64,000 bases of DNA from Colimorpha sp045597945 (GTDB lineage: Bacteria; Bacteroidota; Bacteroidia; Bacteroidales; P3). The notes below the pieces were generated by a model. That model was not told the DNA's origin. It did not search any database and saw nothing but the letters and a program-made list of their open reading frames with translations. A program made the translations under genes and the position numbers. The stretch is from NCBI GenBank assembly GCA_045597945.1, contig JAZLLD010000058.1:13924-77923 (forward strand), written 5' to 3'. Shown piece after piece: positions 9,103 to 17,666 of the stretch. Within the stretch, counting starts at the first letter, position 1, and the number at the start of each line of letters is the position of its first letter.

Positions 9103-9627
9103 ATGAAATACTTTATATATTGCTTCAAGCATTATGCAGACTTCAGCGGACGCGCCCGCCGAAAAGAATTTTGGTTCTTCGTATTATTCAATGTACTCAT
9201 CACACTAATTTTAGGCTGCTTGTGGGTTATCTGGATGGCCATTGGAAGCCCCACATTTCCAGCCAACATTCCCAGCCGTGTCTTTTTCAATCCATTCTTT
9301 TTTATACTATTCATTTACTTCTTAGCCTGCATAATACCATTATTGGCAGTAGGCACTCGCCGACTCCACGATATCGGCAAGTCGGGCAAATGGATGTTGC
9401 TCTGCATCATTTTCACCCATGTAAAATACAACAACACCCTGATGCTCTCCTTCGTAATCCCTTTTTGGAACATCATCAAATTCATCTTGCAAATCGCCAT
9501 ATTCCTTCTTGGAATAGTTTGGCTTTCTAAAGACTCGGAGAGTGGCCCCAACAAATATGGCCTCAACCCCAAAGGCATGGGCAATTCCAGCCAAGAACCA
9601 CAACCCATAGAAAATCAAACCAACTAG
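9103..9627 (+). CDS. DUF805 membrane protein, paralogue 1
   Basis: 174 residues from the ATG at 9103; the frame runs open farther upstream but through the terminator. Family marks are the N-terminal FSGRARRKEFWFF, RRLHDIGKSGKW in the middle and GPNKYGLNPKG at the end, with four hydrophobic segments. The function of DUF805 proteins is not established. The first 28 codons are nearly identical to those of the next gene, so the pair arose by duplication. A third, divergent member is found in the ter operon (53723-54259). Confidence 0.85.
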   Translation: MKYFIYCFKHYADFSGRARRKEFWFFVLFNVLITLILGCLWVIWMAIGSPTFPANIPSRVFFNPFFFILFIYFLACIIPLLAVGTRRLHDIGKSGKWMLLCIIFTHVKYNNTLMLSFVIPFWNIIKFILQIAIFLLGIVWLSKDSESGPNKYGLNPKGMGNSSQEPQPIENQTN

Positions 9628-9689
9628 GCCGAACCTAGAACACACCCATCCAATAAGATTTTTCACCAACCATCTAAATCCTATTTAAT

Positions 9690-10217
9690 ATGAAGTACTT
9701 TATATATTGTTTCAAGCATTATGCAGACTTCAGTGGTCGAGCCCGCCGAAAAGAATTTTGGTTCTTCGCCCTTTTCAACGCAATCATTGCGCTAGTACTG
9801 TGCATTGGATTCATGTCCCAGCTCATCTCTCTTGCCATTCAGGATCCCGACATGGACGACCCCATGGCTTTGATGCTAAAACTTTTCACCAGTCCTTTCT
9901 ACATTCTCCTTATGATATATGGCCTAGCCGTACTCGTACCCACGCTTGCAGTCACCGTTCGCCGACTCCACGACATTGGCCGCTCAGGAACATGGCTGAT
10001 AATCTATTACATTATCAGTTTCATTCTCGGATTCCTTGGAGCCATCTGGGATGTTACCACACCTCTGGGCATTCTCATTTCCTTGGCCACATTAGCTCTG
10101 GGCATCATCTATATCGTATGGATGGCAACCGACTCTAAACCAGGAGCCAACGAATGGGGAAACAATCCCAAAGAGGTCATTCCAGCACAAGACGAAACCG
10201 ACAACGACAATCTTTAA
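9690..10217 (+). CDS. DUF805 membrane protein, paralogue 2
   Basis: 175 residues, four hydrophobic segments, with FSGRARRKEFWFF, VRRLHDIGRSGTW and KPGANEWGNNPKE. It is a tandem copy of the preceding gene: the first 28 residues differ at only one position, while the rest has diverged strongly. nfo starts three bases after its stop, so it is probably translated from the same message. Role unknown. Confidence 0.85.
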   Translation: MKYFIYCFKHYADFSGRARRKEFWFFALFNAIIALVLCIGFMSQLISLAIQDPDMDDPMALMLKLFTSPFYILLMIYGLAVLVPTLAVTVRRLHDIGRSGTWLIIYYIISFILGFLGAIWDVTTPLGILISLATLALGIIYIVWMATDSKPGANEWGNNPKEVIPAQDETDNDNL

Positions 10218-10220
10218 TTC

Positions 10221-11057
10221 ATGAAATATATCGGAGCACATGTAAGTGCTAGTGGAGGCATTGGCAACGCAGTCCTCAACGCAGAGGCTATCGGGGCCAA
10301 TGCCTTCGCTCTCTTTACTCGCAACCAAAAGACTTGGACCAGCAAACCCCTTACCGTCGATGAGATTCACACCTTCCAACAACTCCTATCCGACCGCGGT
10401 TTCGCCCCAGCCTATGTGCTGCCCCACGACAGCTACCTTATCAACCTAGGCAGCCCAAACGAAGAGAACCTCATCAAGTCGCACAATGCCTTTCTCGATG
10501 AGATGACTCGCTGCCAGCAACTCGGACTCACGATGATCAACTTCCACCCCGGCAGCCACCTCAAACTCATCAGCGAGGAAGAATGCCTCGACCAGATAGC
10601 ACAAGAAATCAACCTTGCCTTGGACAAAACCCAGGGTGTCACCGCCGTCATTGAGAACACTGCCGGCCAAGGCACCAACCTCGGTTACCGCTTCAGCCAG
10701 ATTGCCCGCATCATCAGCGGCATCAACGACAAAAGCCGCGTGGGCGTCTGCATCGACACCTGCCACACTTTCGCCGCCGGCTACGACCTCAGCAACGAGA
10801 TGGGCTATCAGTTCACCCTGGACGAATTTGAGCAAGAAATTGGCTTTCAATACCTCCGCGCCATTCACCTCAACGACTGCAAGAAACCCTGCGGCTCACG
10901 CGTGGACCGCCACGAAACACTCGGCAACGGTTTCATCGGTCCAGACTTCTTCCGCCGACTCATGCACGATTCCCGGTTTGACAACATGCCCCTCATCCTA
11001 GAGACCCCCGACCCCTCTAGCTGGGCCCACGAAATACAGTGGCTGCGTAGCCTGTAG
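10221..11057 (+). CDS. nfo: Endonuclease IV (AP endonuclease)
   Basis: 278 residues, the usual length. The three-zinc site can be read: LPHDSYLINLG (His), MINFHPGSHL (His), AVIENTAGQG (Glu), CIDTCHTFAAGYD (Asp, His), AIHLNDCK (His), RVDRHETLG (Asp, His) and LILETPD (Glu). It cuts DNA 5' to abasic sites in base-excision repair. The gene starts three bases after the second DUF805 gene. Confidence 0.95.
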   Translation: MKYIGAHVSASGGIGNAVLNAEAIGANAFALFTRNQKTWTSKPLTVDEIHTFQQLLSDRGFAPAYVLPHDSYLINLGSPNEENLIKSHNAFLDEMTRCQQLGLTMINFHPGSHLKLISEEECLDQIAQEINLALDKTQGVTAVIENTAGQGTNLGYRFSQIARIISGINDKSRVGVCIDTCHTFAAGYDLSNEMGYQFTLDEFEQEIGFQYLRAIHLNDCKKPCGSRVDRHETLGNGFIGPDFFRRLMHDSRFDNMPLILETPDPSSWAHEIQWLRSL

Positions 11058-11193
11058 GCCTAGGCGGGACACCACCAAAGCCGCTCAATACCCAAACGTT
11101 AAATTGTCTGATTTACAAAAAAAAATTATCGTTTCAAAACGATAATACACAATCAAATAAGGAATTCAATATATAATAAATATGTTAAATTCC

Positions 11194-11224
11194 TTGACAA
11201 ATGGACAAAAATTTCGTATCTTTG
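11194..11224 (+). promoter_or_regulatory. Promoter of queA
   Basis: TTGAC (11194-11198), then TATCTTTG at 11217-11224 (20 bases between TTG and TATCTTTG). The start codon is 34 bases downstream. Confidence 0.75.
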
Positions 11225-11258
11225 CAAACTTTTGTGAAAAAAATTTATATAAAATAGC

Positions 11259-12314
11259 ATGAAACTGTCCTTTTATAACTTCCAGCTTCCCAAGGAACTG
11301 ATTGCCGAAAAGCCTTGCAAACATCGCGACGAAGCCCGACTGATGGTGGTCCATCGCGACACCCTGCAGATTGAGCACCGCTTGTTCAAAGACATGATTG
11401 AATACGTGGACGAAGGCGACATCTGCATTGCCAACAACACCAAAGTCTTCCCCGCCCTCCTCTACGGCGAGAAAGAGAAGACCGGCGCCCAGATCACAGT
11501 GTTCCTACAGCGCGAACTGAACCGAGAGATGCGCCTCTGGGACGTCATTGTCGACCCTGCCCGCAAGATCCGCATCGGCAACAAGCTCTATTTTGGTGCC
11601 AACGAATCGTTGGTGGCTGAAGTTATTGACAACACCACTTCCCGCGGCCGCACCGTGAGATTCCTCTTTGACGGCACCCACGAAGAATTCGTCAAGCACA
11701 TCCGCAACCTCGGCCACACCCCCATCCCTGAAGAGCTCCGCGCAGTCCGCAATATCGAGAACTACGATGCCGAGCGCTATCAGACCATCTATGCCAAGAA
11801 CGAAGGCGCCGTGGCCGCACCCATCGCCGGACTGCATTTCAGCCGCGAACTGCTCAAACGTTTCGAAATCAAGGATGTGAAATGGCTTGAACTCACCCTG
11901 CACTGCGGCATGGGCAACTTTAAGGACATCGAAGTGGAAGACCTCTCCAAACACCGCATGGACGCTGAGGAGATGCACATATCGCAGGAGCTCTGCGACC
12001 AGGTCATGCAAGCCAAGTCCGAAGGCCATAAAATCTGCGTCGTCGGCACCACCACCATGCGCGCCATCGAAAGCGCCGTCACCATTCCCGGCAAGATCAG
12101 CGCCTACGACGGCTGGACCAACAAGTTCATCTATCCCCCCTACCAATTCAGCATTGCCGACATGATGGTGACCAACTTCCACCACCCCCGTTCTTCGCAG
12201 TACATCATGGCATGCGCTTTCGGCGGTGAGGCCCTCATCAGCCACGCTTATGATGTTGCCATCCACGAGAAATACAAATTCTCCACCTACGGCGACGCCA
12301 TGCTCATCCTCTAA
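11259..12314 (+). CDS. queA: S-adenosylmethionine:tRNA ribosyltransferase-isomerase
   Basis: 351 residues. The start MKLSFYNFQLPKELIAEKP, the RDEARLMV block, GAVAAPIAGLHFS and VGTTTMRAIESA followed by TNKFIYPPY are the standard QueA signatures. It transfers and rearranges the ribosyl group of SAM onto preQ1-tRNA to give epoxyqueuosine in the anticodon. It has its own promoter and terminator; no other queuosine genes lie nearby. Confidence 0.95.
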   Translation: MKLSFYNFQLPKELIAEKPCKHRDEARLMVVHRDTLQIEHRLFKDMIEYVDEGDICIANNTKVFPALLYGEKEKTGAQITVFLQRELNREMRLWDVIVDPARKIRIGNKLYFGANESLVAEVIDNTTSRGRTVRFLFDGTHEEFVKHIRNLGHTPIPEELRAVRNIENYDAERYQTIYAKNEGAVAAPIAGLHFSRELLKRFEIKDVKWLELTLHCGMGNFKDIEVEDLSKHRMDAEEMHISQELCDQVMQAKSEGHKICVVGTTTMRAIESAVTIPGKISAYDGWTNKFIYPPYQFSIADMMVTNFHHPRSSQYIMACAFGGEALISHAYDVAIHEKYKFSTYGDAMLIL

Positions 12315-12336
12315 GCTATCCGACAAACCAAAATAT

Positions 12337-12369
12337 AAAGAGTGAAGGCCTCCCTTCACTCTTTTCTTT
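12337..12369 (+). terminator. Terminator after queA
   Basis: Stem AAAGAGTGAAGG / CCTTCACTCTTT with a 4-base loop, followed by TCTTTTT. Confidence 0.85.
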
Positions 12370-12394
12370 TTGACAATCTGCATAAAAGCAGAAG

Positions 12395-12460
12395 TCAAAA
12401 TGTAGAGTGTGCTCGCGCGCCACATTGTATTCCACACCCCGCACCTGAAACTCTACAATC
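12395..12460. repeat. TGTAGAGT...ACTCTACAA-type intergenic repeat
   Basis: AATGTAGAGTG and AACTCTACAATC flank a GC-rich core containing CCCCGCACC. The same arms and a similar core recur at 18935-19165, 47130-47190, 47450-47560 and 48740-48960. Confidence 0.5.
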
Positions 12461-12631
12461 AAAAATCTTTGACCCCACTTTGTTTTAGGGCCGAGCATTC
12501 TATTAAACACTTGATTGTCAAGATAATTCGCATACAAACCCTAAGCGACTAAGTCTCTCGAACAAATCCTTTCTAAATAAAAACAGCTTCAATCGACTCC
12601 TGCCCTACCCCCCCTAGCATCGCCCTACTTT

Positions 12632-12735
12632 CGCTAGTTTTACCTTATTTATACTATAGTTATCCTATAGTTATTCTATTATATATAGGATAAATATAGA
12701 ATAACTATAGTATAAATATAGGATAAGGAACGGGA
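12632..12735 (+). repeat. 11-bp-phased palindromic intergenic element, copy 2
   Basis: Units ACCTTATTTAT, ACTATAGTTAT and CCTATAGTTAT, then their complements, then the conserved end GGATAAGGAACGGGAGAAGC. Same family as 427-530 and 27195-27315. The rest of the 12315-12902 gap holds the queA terminator and the short repeat at 12395. Confidence 0.8.
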
Positions 12736-12902
12736 GAAGCACGGGGTTAGGGTGTGGCAGCAGGCAGCGAAACAACTAAAATTGGTCTCGAAAAAAAAAT
12801 GAAAACCCAGCCAATTATTCGACTAGCACCAAATCTTTTTTGCCTATCGGCACATTAGAACCAAGACAAATCCCGAGGGAAATTCTGCCGGCAAGAAACG
12901 CA

Positions 12903-13565
12903 TCAAAGGATATCCACCACGGTGAGCTTATCTGCATCTACTTGAAACTTAACCTCATGATTGGCGAAAGCCATCCCATAGACCCTGTCGGGCTGGTGAT
13001 GATACTGCGGCCGGGGGTCGTGGGCCAGCACGTCCAACAGCGACTGCCTCAGCGGTTCCGGCAACTTTTCAAGCAACCCAGGCTCGCACCTGACTTCCAG
13101 CAACTGCTCGGCCGGGCGGGTGGCGAAACCGCTGCGGGCATCCGGATGGCTGTCGGTGTAGGGCAGATAAGGCTTGATATCGTAGATCGGCGTTCCATCC
13201 ATCAAGTCGGCGCCGGCAATATAGATCACCGGGCCGAGCTCCTTGTCATAATCAATTCGCACAATCTTGACCGACGACAGTCCCACAGCATTAGGACGAT
13301 AGGGGCTGCGGGTGGCGAAGACGCCCATGCGCTCATTGCCTCCCAGACGCGGTGGGCGCACAGTCGGCGACCAGTCCTCGCGCACTGCCTGGCTGAACTG
13401 CCATATAAGCCAGATATAATCAAATCCTTCCAGTCCACGGATGGCCTCAGCCACCCGGTATTCGGGCTCGAAGATAATGCGGCCGGGTGTGTCCACAATG
13501 CCGGCCTGCCTGGGTACACCGAACTTAGTGGCAAAACATGTCTCAATATGTGCTATAATTTTCAT
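12903..13565 (-). CDS. trmO: tRNA (t6A37) N6-methyltransferase TrmO (TsaA-like)
   Basis: 220 residues. The TsaA/YaeB beta-barrel marks are visible: FGVPRQAGIV near residue 15, FDYIWLIWQF, GVFATRSPYRPNAVGLS and GADLMDGTPIYDIKPYLPY. The C-terminal part (about 150-220) with HQPDRVYGMAF matches the second domain of TrmO. It methylates threonylcarbamoyl-adenosine at position 37 of certain tRNAs. It is followed on the same strand, nine bases upstream, by the PAP2 gene. Confidence 0.9.
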   Translation of the reverse strand: MKIIAHIETCFATKFGVPRQAGIVDTPGRIIFEPEYRVAEAIRGLEGFDYIWLIWQFSQAVREDWSPTVRPPRLGGNERMGVFATRSPYRPNAVGLSSVKIVRIDYDKELGPVIYIAGADLMDGTPIYDIKPYLPYTDSHPDARSGFATRPAEQLLEVRCEPGLLEKLPEPLRQSLLDVLAHDPRPQYHHQPDRVYGMAFANHEVKFQVDADKLTVVDIL

Positions 13566-13574
13566 ACCGTGCTG

Positions 13575-14231
13575 TTAGAATGTGAGATACGGAGCCAGCC
13601 AATACATGATGCTCGCGCTGAGGATGCCCACACCGGCTCCCGCCAGCACATCGCTGGCCCAATGGCGGTTGTTGTACATGCGCATGATGCCTACGCTGGT
13701 TGCCACCGCATAGCCCGCAACAGCAATGCCGGGATACTCCTTGCCGTATTCGCGGCGCAGGATTTCGGCTCCCATGAATGCCGTGCCGGTATGACCCGAG
13801 GGGAAGCTGGTATACACCGCTCCATAAGGGCGCTGCTGCTGGATGATGTTCTTGGTGCTGATAGTCAAGGCTGCAAGAATCACACTGGAGCCCAGGCTCA
13901 AGGAGGTCACCGAGGGCCAGTCGTGCTGGCTCTTCACGCCGCAGGCTTTGAGGGCGAAAACAGAGACTATCGGCAGGAACTGTATACCGTCGTCGTAGCG
14001 CATTCTCGCATGGCCGTCTTGCTGGAACCAGTCGCGAACGGCATAGTCTATACTCTGGTGATATCTGGGGGTCAGCGCGATGGTTGCACCGGTGTAGAAC
14101 AACGTCGCCGGCGCAATCACTTGTGTATTAGCAAACGAATGATCATACCCGCACTTGAGGGTATCAGAGTTCTGCCCCCAACTAGGAAGGGCTAATAGTA
14201 GGACGAGCGCGAAACTGACGATTTTGGACAT
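13575..14231 (-). CDS. PAP2-family phosphatase, secreted
   Basis: 218 residues from the ATG at 14231 (MSKIVSFALVLLLALPSWGQ), which gives a signal peptide; an upstream in-frame ATG at 14306 would add 25 unrelated residues. Acid-phosphatase motifs: KNIIQQQRPYG, the SFPSGHTG loop, and RMYNNRHWASDVLAG with the catalytic His and Asp. It probably dephosphorylates a lipid or isoprenoid phosphate at the periplasmic side. It has several hydrophobic segments. Substrate not determinable. Confidence 0.85.
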   Translation of the reverse strand: MSKIVSFALVLLLALPSWGQNSDTLKCGYDHSFANTQVIAPATLFYTGATIALTPRYHQSIDYAVRDWFQQDGHARMRYDDGIQFLPIVSVFALKACGVKSQHDWPSVTSLSLGSSVILAALTISTKNIIQQQRPYGAVYTSFPSGHTGTAFMGAEILRREYGKEYPGIAVAGYAVATSVGIMRMYNNRHWASDVLAGAGVGILSASIMYWLAPYLTF

Positions 14232-14321
14232 AGGAGAAAATGGCGTTTTAAGTTGATGAAGTTTTGGAGTTGGAGGGTTAAGTTTTGAAGTCGGGATATC
14301 ATCCATCTTAACTCTTAATTT

Positions 14322-15053
14322 CTAATTCCTAACTCTTAATTCTTTTCCTTCCAGCTCCGGCACTATGGGGCAAGTGTCGAGGCGAAAGGCGAACTCAATG
14401 TCGCGGGCTGCCTGCGGGCCGAAAGCCAGCAACCTTTGCACATGACTGGCGTGTTTCATCGCATAGCCGTAAGGGTCGCCCTGGCACATATTCCACAAGT
14501 CTACGGCCATGAGTACCGCATCGTTACGGCTCTCGTAAAGTCCGCTCGCCAGCAGCCTTGAGCAGAGGGCTCCGGCAAAGAGGGTGTCCTCCACACTAAA
14601 ATCATTCTTCCAGCCACTGCACAAGACCACCAAGTCCTGCGGCGACTGCAAGAGACGCTCCGTCAGGGCGGAAATATTGGCGAAGGCCCCCACCAGCGTG
14701 CGGTCGGCGTCGGCGGCCCTGAGTATGCACACCGTGCCGTTAGTCGTACTATAGGCCAGGTGCTTGCCGTGGAGGTCCATCGTGAGATATTCGGTGGGCG
14801 AGTTGCCGCACTCGGCGTTGTCCACCTTTTTGCCCCCGCGCTCGGCGGCACGCAAGTACCCCTGCTGGCGATAAGGTTCCAAGCCCTCCAGCGTGTCTAG
14901 CGGCACAACAGACTCAGCGCCAGCCATAAAGGCAGCGCAGACGGCTGTCGTGGCCCGCAGAACATCCACGGCCACGGCCGTATGATCCGTGCGGATAGTT
15001 CTATACGGATAGAGTGCCGGGGTCAGCGAAAGTTCAATCTGTGAAACACTCAT
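14322..15053 (-). CDS. comB: 2-phosphosulfolactate phosphatase-like protein (ComB family)
   Basis: 243 residues when started at MSVSQIEL (15053); an in-frame ATG at 15092 is possible. Family marks: VAVDVLRATTAVCAAF, AERGGKKVDNAECGNSP, AYSTTNGT and LVVLCSGW. ComB hydrolyses 2-phosphosulfolactate in coenzyme M biosynthesis; in Bacteroidetes, which lack coenzyme M, the physiological substrate is unknown. It overlaps the end of the DUF799 gene by 20 bases, which suggests translational coupling. Confidence 0.8.
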   Translation of the reverse strand: MSVSQIELSLTPALYPYRTIRTDHTAVAVDVLRATTAVCAAFMAGAESVVPLDTLEGLEPYRQQGYLRAAERGGKKVDNAECGNSPTEYLTMDLHGKHLAYSTTNGTVCILRAADADRTLVGAFANISALTERLLQSPQDLVVLCSGWKNDFSVEDTLFAGALCSRLLASGLYESRNDAVLMAVDLWNMCQGDPYGYAMKHASHVQRLLAFGPQAARDIEFAFRLDTCPIVPELEGKELRVRN

Positions 15054-15822
15054 TGCCAAAAGCATCTTCGTTATACTCAGAACGTTCCACACTGCCGTCG
15101 GGATTCATCGTGAACCCATAGAACGAGGGATAGGCGGGAACGAATTTGTCTTTCTGGAACTGCCAGCGACTCACACTCGTGGGGATATTGCGCAAGACAA
15201 AGTCGCTAGTGCTGGCCATCAGTATACAGCGGTGGGCCAGCCGCTTGTTGAGGTCGGTAGTCTTCAGAAACTGCAGGTCGGCGGCCAGCTCTAGGGGCTC
15301 GCCCTTCACGTCCACGGGCTGCATCTTGCGGCTGCGCACCCAGGTGTGCATCAGCTCGAGCCCGGTCTTGGTGGAGCGGAGCGTATATTCCAGAAACACA
15401 ACAATCTCGTTCACCTCAGGTTCCTGCCATTTGTGCACGGCAATCAACAGCACCGCATCGATGCCATACTTCGTGTTCAACTCCTTCAGGTCGCCAAGCA
15501 TCAGCTGCTTGTAGTCCTTGCCGAACTGCTGCAGGATGAGGTCGGAAGCCAGCGCGGGCACAGGATAATAGCCTATATTCACCAAGGGCTCCTGACAAGA
15601 GTTGCGCAAGAAATAGGCAGCCTGCGTCAGCTCGTCGTTCAGCACCTGGTCCTGAGTGGTCTTCACCGGAGGGCGCTTGGAATTGTCCTGCACCGGGGCC
15701 ACCAAAATTGTAAGAGGTTGCTCCTTGTAGAGAGTCTCGAAGGTAGTCACTTTCTGCTCACTCTTGCAGGCGGCGGCCAAGAGCAGCGTGGCTAGGATTA
15801 TGATGATGCGTGTGCGATTCAT
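15034..15822 (-). CDS. GNA1162/DUF799-family lipoprotein
   Basis: 262 residues, lipobox LAAAC at residue 19. LTILVAPVQDNSKRP, VPALASDLILQQFGKDY and GIDAVLLIAVHKW match DUF799 (GNA1162), which has a toll-like fold and usually sits beside CsgG and DUF4810 genes in a presumed outer-membrane export complex. The DUF4810 gene is directly upstream (18 bases), but no csgG-like gene is in the cluster. Compared with family members it carries a C-terminal extension of some 50 residues (QFQKDKFVPAYPSFYG onward). Confidence 0.8.
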   Translation of the reverse strand: MNRTRIIIILATLLLAAACKSEQKVTTFETLYKEQPLTILVAPVQDNSKRPPVKTTQDQVLNDELTQAAYFLRNSCQEPLVNIGYYPVPALASDLILQQFGKDYKQLMLGDLKELNTKYGIDAVLLIAVHKWQEPEVNEIVVFLEYTLRSTKTGLELMHTWVRSRKMQPVDVKGEPLELAADLQFLKTTDLNKRLAHRCILMASTSDFVLRNIPTSVSRWQFQKDKFVPAYPSFYGFTMNPDGSVERSEYNEDAFGNECFTD

Positions 15823-15840
15823 GCGGATGATGCTTGAGGG

Positions 15841-16560
15841 TTATTTGTTCTGTGATTTGGCTGCCTTCTCGGCCTCCTTCTTTGCGGCGGCCCGCTCCTT
15901 CTCGGCCTGCTTCTTGGCTGCAGCCTTCTCTTTCTCGGCCTGCTTTCTGGCGGCGGCCTTCTCCTTCTGCAGGCGCTCCTTCTCCTTGGCCTGGGCCTTG
16001 CGGTCGGCAGCCTGTTGCTTGGCCTTCAGTTCCTTGGCCTTCTTCAAGTCCTTGGCCCGCTGCTCCTTCTCCTCTTTCTGCAACTGCTTCTGCAGGCGCT
16101 GATACTCGGGATCGCTCTCAATCTGCTGCTGCAGGGCCACCTCCTCGGGGGTAAGGACTATAGTGATAGTGTCCAAAGTCTTCAGGTCAATCTTCGAGGT
16201 GTCGCAACGGCTTTCGTTGGCATAGAAAGGCGTAAGGCGCTGTTTCAGGAAGTCGACATACTTGGCGCTATTGGGGAAGAAAGTCTTTTCATTGTTGAAC
16301 ATCACGTTGGCCTGCTCGCGGCAGCCCAGTTGGGCCAAGGCCACGCCGTAGTCGGCATACTGGCCGGGATGCAGCACCTTGTCGGCCAGGTTCTGATTGA
16401 TAGCCTCGGCATAGGCCTTGGCCACCGAAAGGAGCGAGGCCTGGGTGGGCTTGTACTGATACTGCATGAGCGGGGCGGGATTATTCACCAGCCTGCCCTC
16501 GTTGTAGCACGAGGAGGCAAAGACGGCTGCCAGGATGGCCAGTAGGACTATACGTTTCAT
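15841..16560 (-). CDS. DUF4810-family lipoprotein with Lys/Ala/Glu coiled-coil tail
   Basis: 239 residues. Lipobox SSC at residue 18. Residues about 30-130 match DUF4810 (LADKVLHPGQYADYGVALAQ, NVMFNNEKTFFPNS). From about 145 the protein becomes an almost unbroken charged helix made of KEKAAAKKQAEKE-type repeats to the end, resembling TolA-like periplasmic spacers. DUF4810 normally ends near residue 130, so the tail is an addition. It is the first gene of the 16560-12903 leftward cluster and starts just below the RNase P RNA gene. Confidence 0.75.
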   Translation of the reverse strand: MKRIVLLAILAAVFASSCYNEGRLVNNPAPLMQYQYKPTQASLLSVAKAYAEAINQNLADKVLHPGQYADYGVALAQLGCREQANVMFNNEKTFFPNSAKYVDFLKQRLTPFYANESRCDTSKIDLKTLDTITIVLTPEEVALQQQIESDPEYQRLQKQLQKEEKEQRAKDLKKAKELKAKQQAADRKAQAKEKERLQKEKAAARKQAEKEKAAAKKQAEKERAAAKKEAEKAAKSQNK

Positions 16561-16606
16561 TGCGCTACATATTAATATGATACAATAAACAAAAAAAATG
16601 AAACAA

Positions 16607-16985
16607 CGGCAGCGTCATAAGCCGGGTTCTGTTCTGCCGCGGGCGGCAGCCTCTATCATCAATCTAGTGCCGGCGTCGCCGCCGGCCTCAATCAACCTAC
16701 CCCCCGGCAACGGGCGAGCCAGCCCTTAACTGCCGGTATATTTGGTCTTTCAACCCATAAGGTTTACCATCAGCGGGCATCGCTGCCTGCCGTCGTGAGC
16801 TCTTACCTCGCGCTTGCACCCTTACCCTAAGGCGGTTTGTCTTTCTGTGGCACTCGCTGTCATCGGGATTCTTTCCCTCCCGACGCCTTCCCGTTAGGAA
16901 GTATGGTGGCTCGAGTTGCCCGGACTTTCCTCTCGCAGAAGCCCCGGAGGACGCCTGCCAGCGATAGAGTCGGGTGCCGCTGTTT
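16607..16985 (-). ncRNA. rnpB: RNase P RNA, bacterial class A
   Basis: Read on the minus strand, the sequence shows the conserved GAGGAAAGTCCGGGC near 16930, GGGTAAGGGTGCAA in the middle, the P15-like GCCGGCGGCGACGCCGGC hairpin, and the 3' signature AGAACCCGGCTTATGACG near 16625. Ends are approximate. A TATCTTTG box at 16993-17000 on the same strand places the transcription start close to the expected 5' end. It is the catalytic RNA that matures tRNA 5' ends. Confidence 0.95.
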
Positions 16986-16992
16986 CAAAATG

Positions 16993-17000
16993 CAAAGATA
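16993..17000 (-). promoter_or_regulatory. -7 box of rnpB
   Basis: TATCTTTG on the minus strand, eight bases upstream of the presumed rnpB 5' end. I see no clear TTTG at the -33 distance. Confidence 0.6.
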
Positions 17001-17204
17001 CGAATTTTTTTTGACATAATGGATTTTTTTTCATGTTTGGCTGTATTCTGCCGGCAAACGCACCGCCCGAACTGCGGTTTCACTATTTTCACCGCCCTGA
17101 AAGGTAGGGCTCGAGCGAAGGATGAGCGAAGGAACAGCGAAGGAGGGCTGGGCGGCGAGAAAGCGATTTCCGAGGGCAAATATGGGCTCTCCTCTCTCCC
17201 ACTC

Positions 17205-17252
17205 TAGTCCCGCTGAAGACCCACGCAAGACCCACTGATAGAAGCGGGAATA
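17205..17252 (+). repeat. GAAGACCC-type repeat, short copy
   Basis: CCCGCTGAAGACCCACGCAA followed by GACCCACTG. It resembles the larger copies at 36438-36545 (inverted) and 63185-63325. The preceding 17000-17204 shows nothing gene-like. Confidence 0.45.
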
Positions 17253-17424
17253 ATTTTTGTTTCAACCGAAAAAAACAATCTGATGCTGCCTAAAGGTCGC
17301 ACAAAGATGCTTTTCTATCTGCTCTGACAGAAGGACTTTCTGCTCGAAATGTTGCTTGCGGAACTGAGATTACCCATTTTTCGAGGTCGCTATCATCCAT
17401 TTCGCTGCTCGCCGTTCACTATTT

Positions 17425-17456
17425 TTTGCCTAATCCAAGAAAAAATCGTATCTTTG
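17425..17456 (+). promoter_or_regulatory. Promoter upstream of rarA
   Basis: TTTG (17425-17428), 20 bases, TATCTTTG (17449-17456). It would start a transcript near 17463, leaving a leader of about 200 bases before rarA that contains the short frame 17466-17585. Confidence 0.7.
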
Positions 17457-17465
17457 CAGTCGGAA

Positions 17466-17585
17466 ATGAAGTGCGTTTTGGCGGCTTTTGCGCTATGTAT
17501 GCGCAGGTGCGTGGTGTGCTTATTTCCTTTGTTTCAGTTGTTTAAAAAGAAATTAATAATAGAATGTAGAATGAGTTCTGAATGA
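17466..17585 (+). CDS. Possible 39-residue Cys-rich small protein in the rarA leader
   Basis: ATG at 17466 is only 10 bases after the -7 box, so the message would be near-leaderless. The frame encodes a hydrophobic, cysteine-rich peptide (MKCVLAAFALCMRRCVVCLF, then a basic stretch LFKKKLIIECR). No family is recognised. It may be a real small membrane peptide, a leader peptide or chance; composition and length cannot decide. Confidence 0.2.
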   Translation: MKCVLAAFALCMRRCVVCLFPLFQLFKKKLIIECRMSSE

Positions 17586-17665
17586 CGAATTATGTGTGGG
17601 GCGGAAGCTGTTGTGCGGCAGCCTCTCATAAATCATAATTCATGACTCATAAATCACAATAGTTG
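17580..17665 (+). repeat. GC-rich core plus ATAAATCATAATTCAT repeat before rarA
   Basis: GTTGTGCGGCAGCC followed by tandem CATAAATCATAATTCATGAC units ending at the rarA start codon. A comparable arrangement precedes the genes at 19166 and 40401. Confidence 0.5.
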
Positions 17666-17666
17666 A

